Positions 21,888 to 22,838 of a DNA stretch of 22,838 nt are shown piece by piece (positions within the stretch are counted from its first letter, which is position 1; each line of letters begins with the position of its first letter). A model generated the notes under the pieces. That model was given only the letters and a program-made list of their open reading frames with translations, did not search any database and was not told where the DNA came from. The position numbers and the translations under genes are program-made. This DNA comes from UBA3537 sp038106885 (GTDB lineage Bacteria; Bacteroidota; Bacteroidia; Flavobacteriales; Flavobacteriaceae), in contig JAYNFX010000025.1 in the NCBI GenBank assembly GCA_038106885.1, positions 1 through 22,838 on the forward strand. The letters are read 5' to 3'.

Positions 21888-22838
21888 TTAAAATTCCAGC
21901 CCTTTTATCTTTCTATAGATTAAAATAGCATTACTGTCAGAATATGATGCAACTAAAGAGCAGACTGCCATCATTCTGTTATATAATTTATCATTTTTAT
22001 AATCCAATTCCGAATCAAATAGTTTTAAAATGAGTTTGTCATAGTGACTACCAGTCCCATGATAACAATTATTGACAGCATTAGAAAACCTAAATAAAAG
22101 TTCATTTATAACTTCAAATCCCGAAAGCTCTTTGTCAATAACTTCATCTGAATTATACACTTTGTCAATACTTAATTTAATAATATCATCCATTTGAGCT
22201 TTGTATCTGCTCTTTTCCAAAAGAGAAACACCAAAACTTCCATCTAAAATTGAGGCCTCATTTTCAATGAATAAACTCACAGCGTCATCAATTAAAGTCC
22301 CTATGGCCAATGCTCTTAAATAACTCACGCGGGCCTTTTTATTAGTAAGCGAATTATATTTATCAGTTTGAATATTATCTTTAACCAACTTAATTAAATA
22401 TTCAAGAGCATAATCCTCCTCAATTAGACCTAAATTAATACCGTCTTCAAAATCAATAATAGTATAACAAATATCATCTGCCGCCTCAACTAAATATGCA
22501 AGTGGGTGTCTAGAATATAAGGTTTCGGGTGAATCTTCTAATTTCAATAACCCTAATTCCTTGGCCAATAAAGAGAATGTTTCTGATTCACTTTGAAAAA
22601 AACCATATTTTTTAAAAGCAATATGTGAATTAGGTTTGATAGGTAAAGACCCCTTAGGGTATTTTGTAAAAGCCCCTAGAGTTGCATAGCTCAAACGAAG
22701 TCCACCTGGTCTTCCTTTTACGTCTTGAGTTAATATTTTAAAACCATTTGCGTTACCTTCAAAATCACATAAATCTTGGTATTGTTTTGGGGTAAGTTCA
22801 GATTTATAGTTTTTACCCGATCCATTTTTAAAAAAATG
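21888..22838 (-). CDS. dgt: dGTP triphosphohydrolase, amino end outside window
   Basis: Partial: 316 codons are visible and the frame stays open to the window edge. A TTG at 22694 is internal, because 48 more codons upstream read HFFKNGSGKNYKSE and then CDFEGNANGFKILTQDVKGRP, a conserved dGTPase stretch. Dgt is an HD-domain enzyme that splits dGTP to deoxyguanosine and triphosphate. The first HD motif (H...HD) would lie in the missing part, but the later metal-binding region is present as EAADDICYTIIDFEDG. The remaining carboxy part is helical, with SVSLLEKSRYKAQMD-like segments and a final LVASYSDSNAILIYRKIKG. Full-length Bacteroidota homologues are roughly 440-450 aa, so about 130 residues are missing. 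It converges with dxs with one base between the stop codons. Confidence 0.92.
   Translation of the reverse strand, partial: HFFKNGSGKNYKSELTPKQYQDLCDFEGNANGFKILTQDVKGRPGGLRLSYATLGAFTKYPKGSLPIKPNSHIAFKKYGFFQSESETFSLLAKELGLLKLEDSPETLYSRHPLAYLVEAADDICYTIIDFEDGINLGLIEEDYALEYLIKLVKDNIQTDKYNSLTNKKARVSYLRALAIGTLIDDAVSLFIENEASILDGSFGVSLLEKSRYKAQMDDIIKLSIDKVYNSDEVIDKELSGFEVINELLFRFSNAVNNCYHGTGSHYDKLILKLFDSELDYKNDKLYNRMMAVCSLVASYSDSNAILIYRKIKGLEF

Noticed and set aside
22692..22694. TTG as the start of the dGTPase gene
   Set aside because: The frame continues upstream to the window edge and encodes conserved dGTPase residues, so the gene is truncated by the window rather than starting here.
1..22838. 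Search for mobile elements, CRISPR repeats, toxin-antitoxin pairs or phage genes
   Set aside because: No transposase or integrase motif, no direct repeat array and no short gene pair of that type was seen; the content is mainly core metabolism and information processing plus an efflux operon.

Overview
The window looks like chromosome of a Bacteroidota bacterium, most likely a marine or otherwise streamlined member of the Flavobacteriia. Base composition is strongly A+T-rich by eye. Purine-rich ribosome binding sites are largely absent. Most upstream gaps carry the Bacteroidota promoter form TTG-N(16-20)-TAnnTTTG. The proteins also have the shapes usual in that group: a single-chain OdhA/SucA with a separate E2, a FucP/GluP-type sugar transporter beside polA, and a TetR-TolC-adaptor-RND efflux operon. 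Coding density is very high: no gap exceeds about 175 bases, and I see no rRNA, tRNA, CRISPR array, insertion sequence, prophage or defence gene.

Layout. 11-1249 (-): membrane-anchored metallophosphoesterase. 1424-3094 (+): FucP-like sugar permease, followed after 26 bases by polA (3121-5958, +). 5955-7166 (-) odhB/sucB, 7267-10029 (-) sucA/odhA and 10136-11107 (-) a polyprenyl diphosphate synthase run leftwards. From 11235 to 17577 (+) a tightly packed efflux operon encodes a TetR regulator, a TolC-like outer membrane protein, a lipoprotein adaptor and an RND pump. aspS (17629-19377, +) has its own promoter and is followed by a small two-helix membrane protein (19377-19649). tadA (19646-20095, -) and dxs (20135-21886, +) diverge from a 39-base gap. 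The right edge is a dGTPase gene (21888-22838, -) whose amino-terminal part lies outside the window.

How the parts connect. Dxs opens the MEP pathway, and the prenyl synthase uses its products to build C15-C20 diphosphates for quinones, carotenoids or cell-wall lipid carriers. OdhA and OdhB form two of the three components of 2-oxoglutarate dehydrogenase; E3 is not here. PolA and dGTPase concern DNA synthesis and dNTP pools. AspS and TadA concern tRNA charging and wobble editing. The efflux operon is the one clearly regulated unit: an 8-bp inverted repeat straddles the -33 element of its promoter.

I do not see an undescribed multi-gene system; the content is mainly core genome. The most interesting signals are regulatory and structural: a mirror-image tadA/dxs promoter that predicts leaderless mRNAs, the efflux operator, a possible Sec/Tat dual-targeted phosphoesterase, a 16-helix version of the sugar transporter, a beta-clamp-like motif in the PolA linker, and three convergent gene pairs that overlap or abut with no room for a terminator. 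Several computed start sites needed correction (prenyl synthase, TolC-like protein, dxs, dGTPase).
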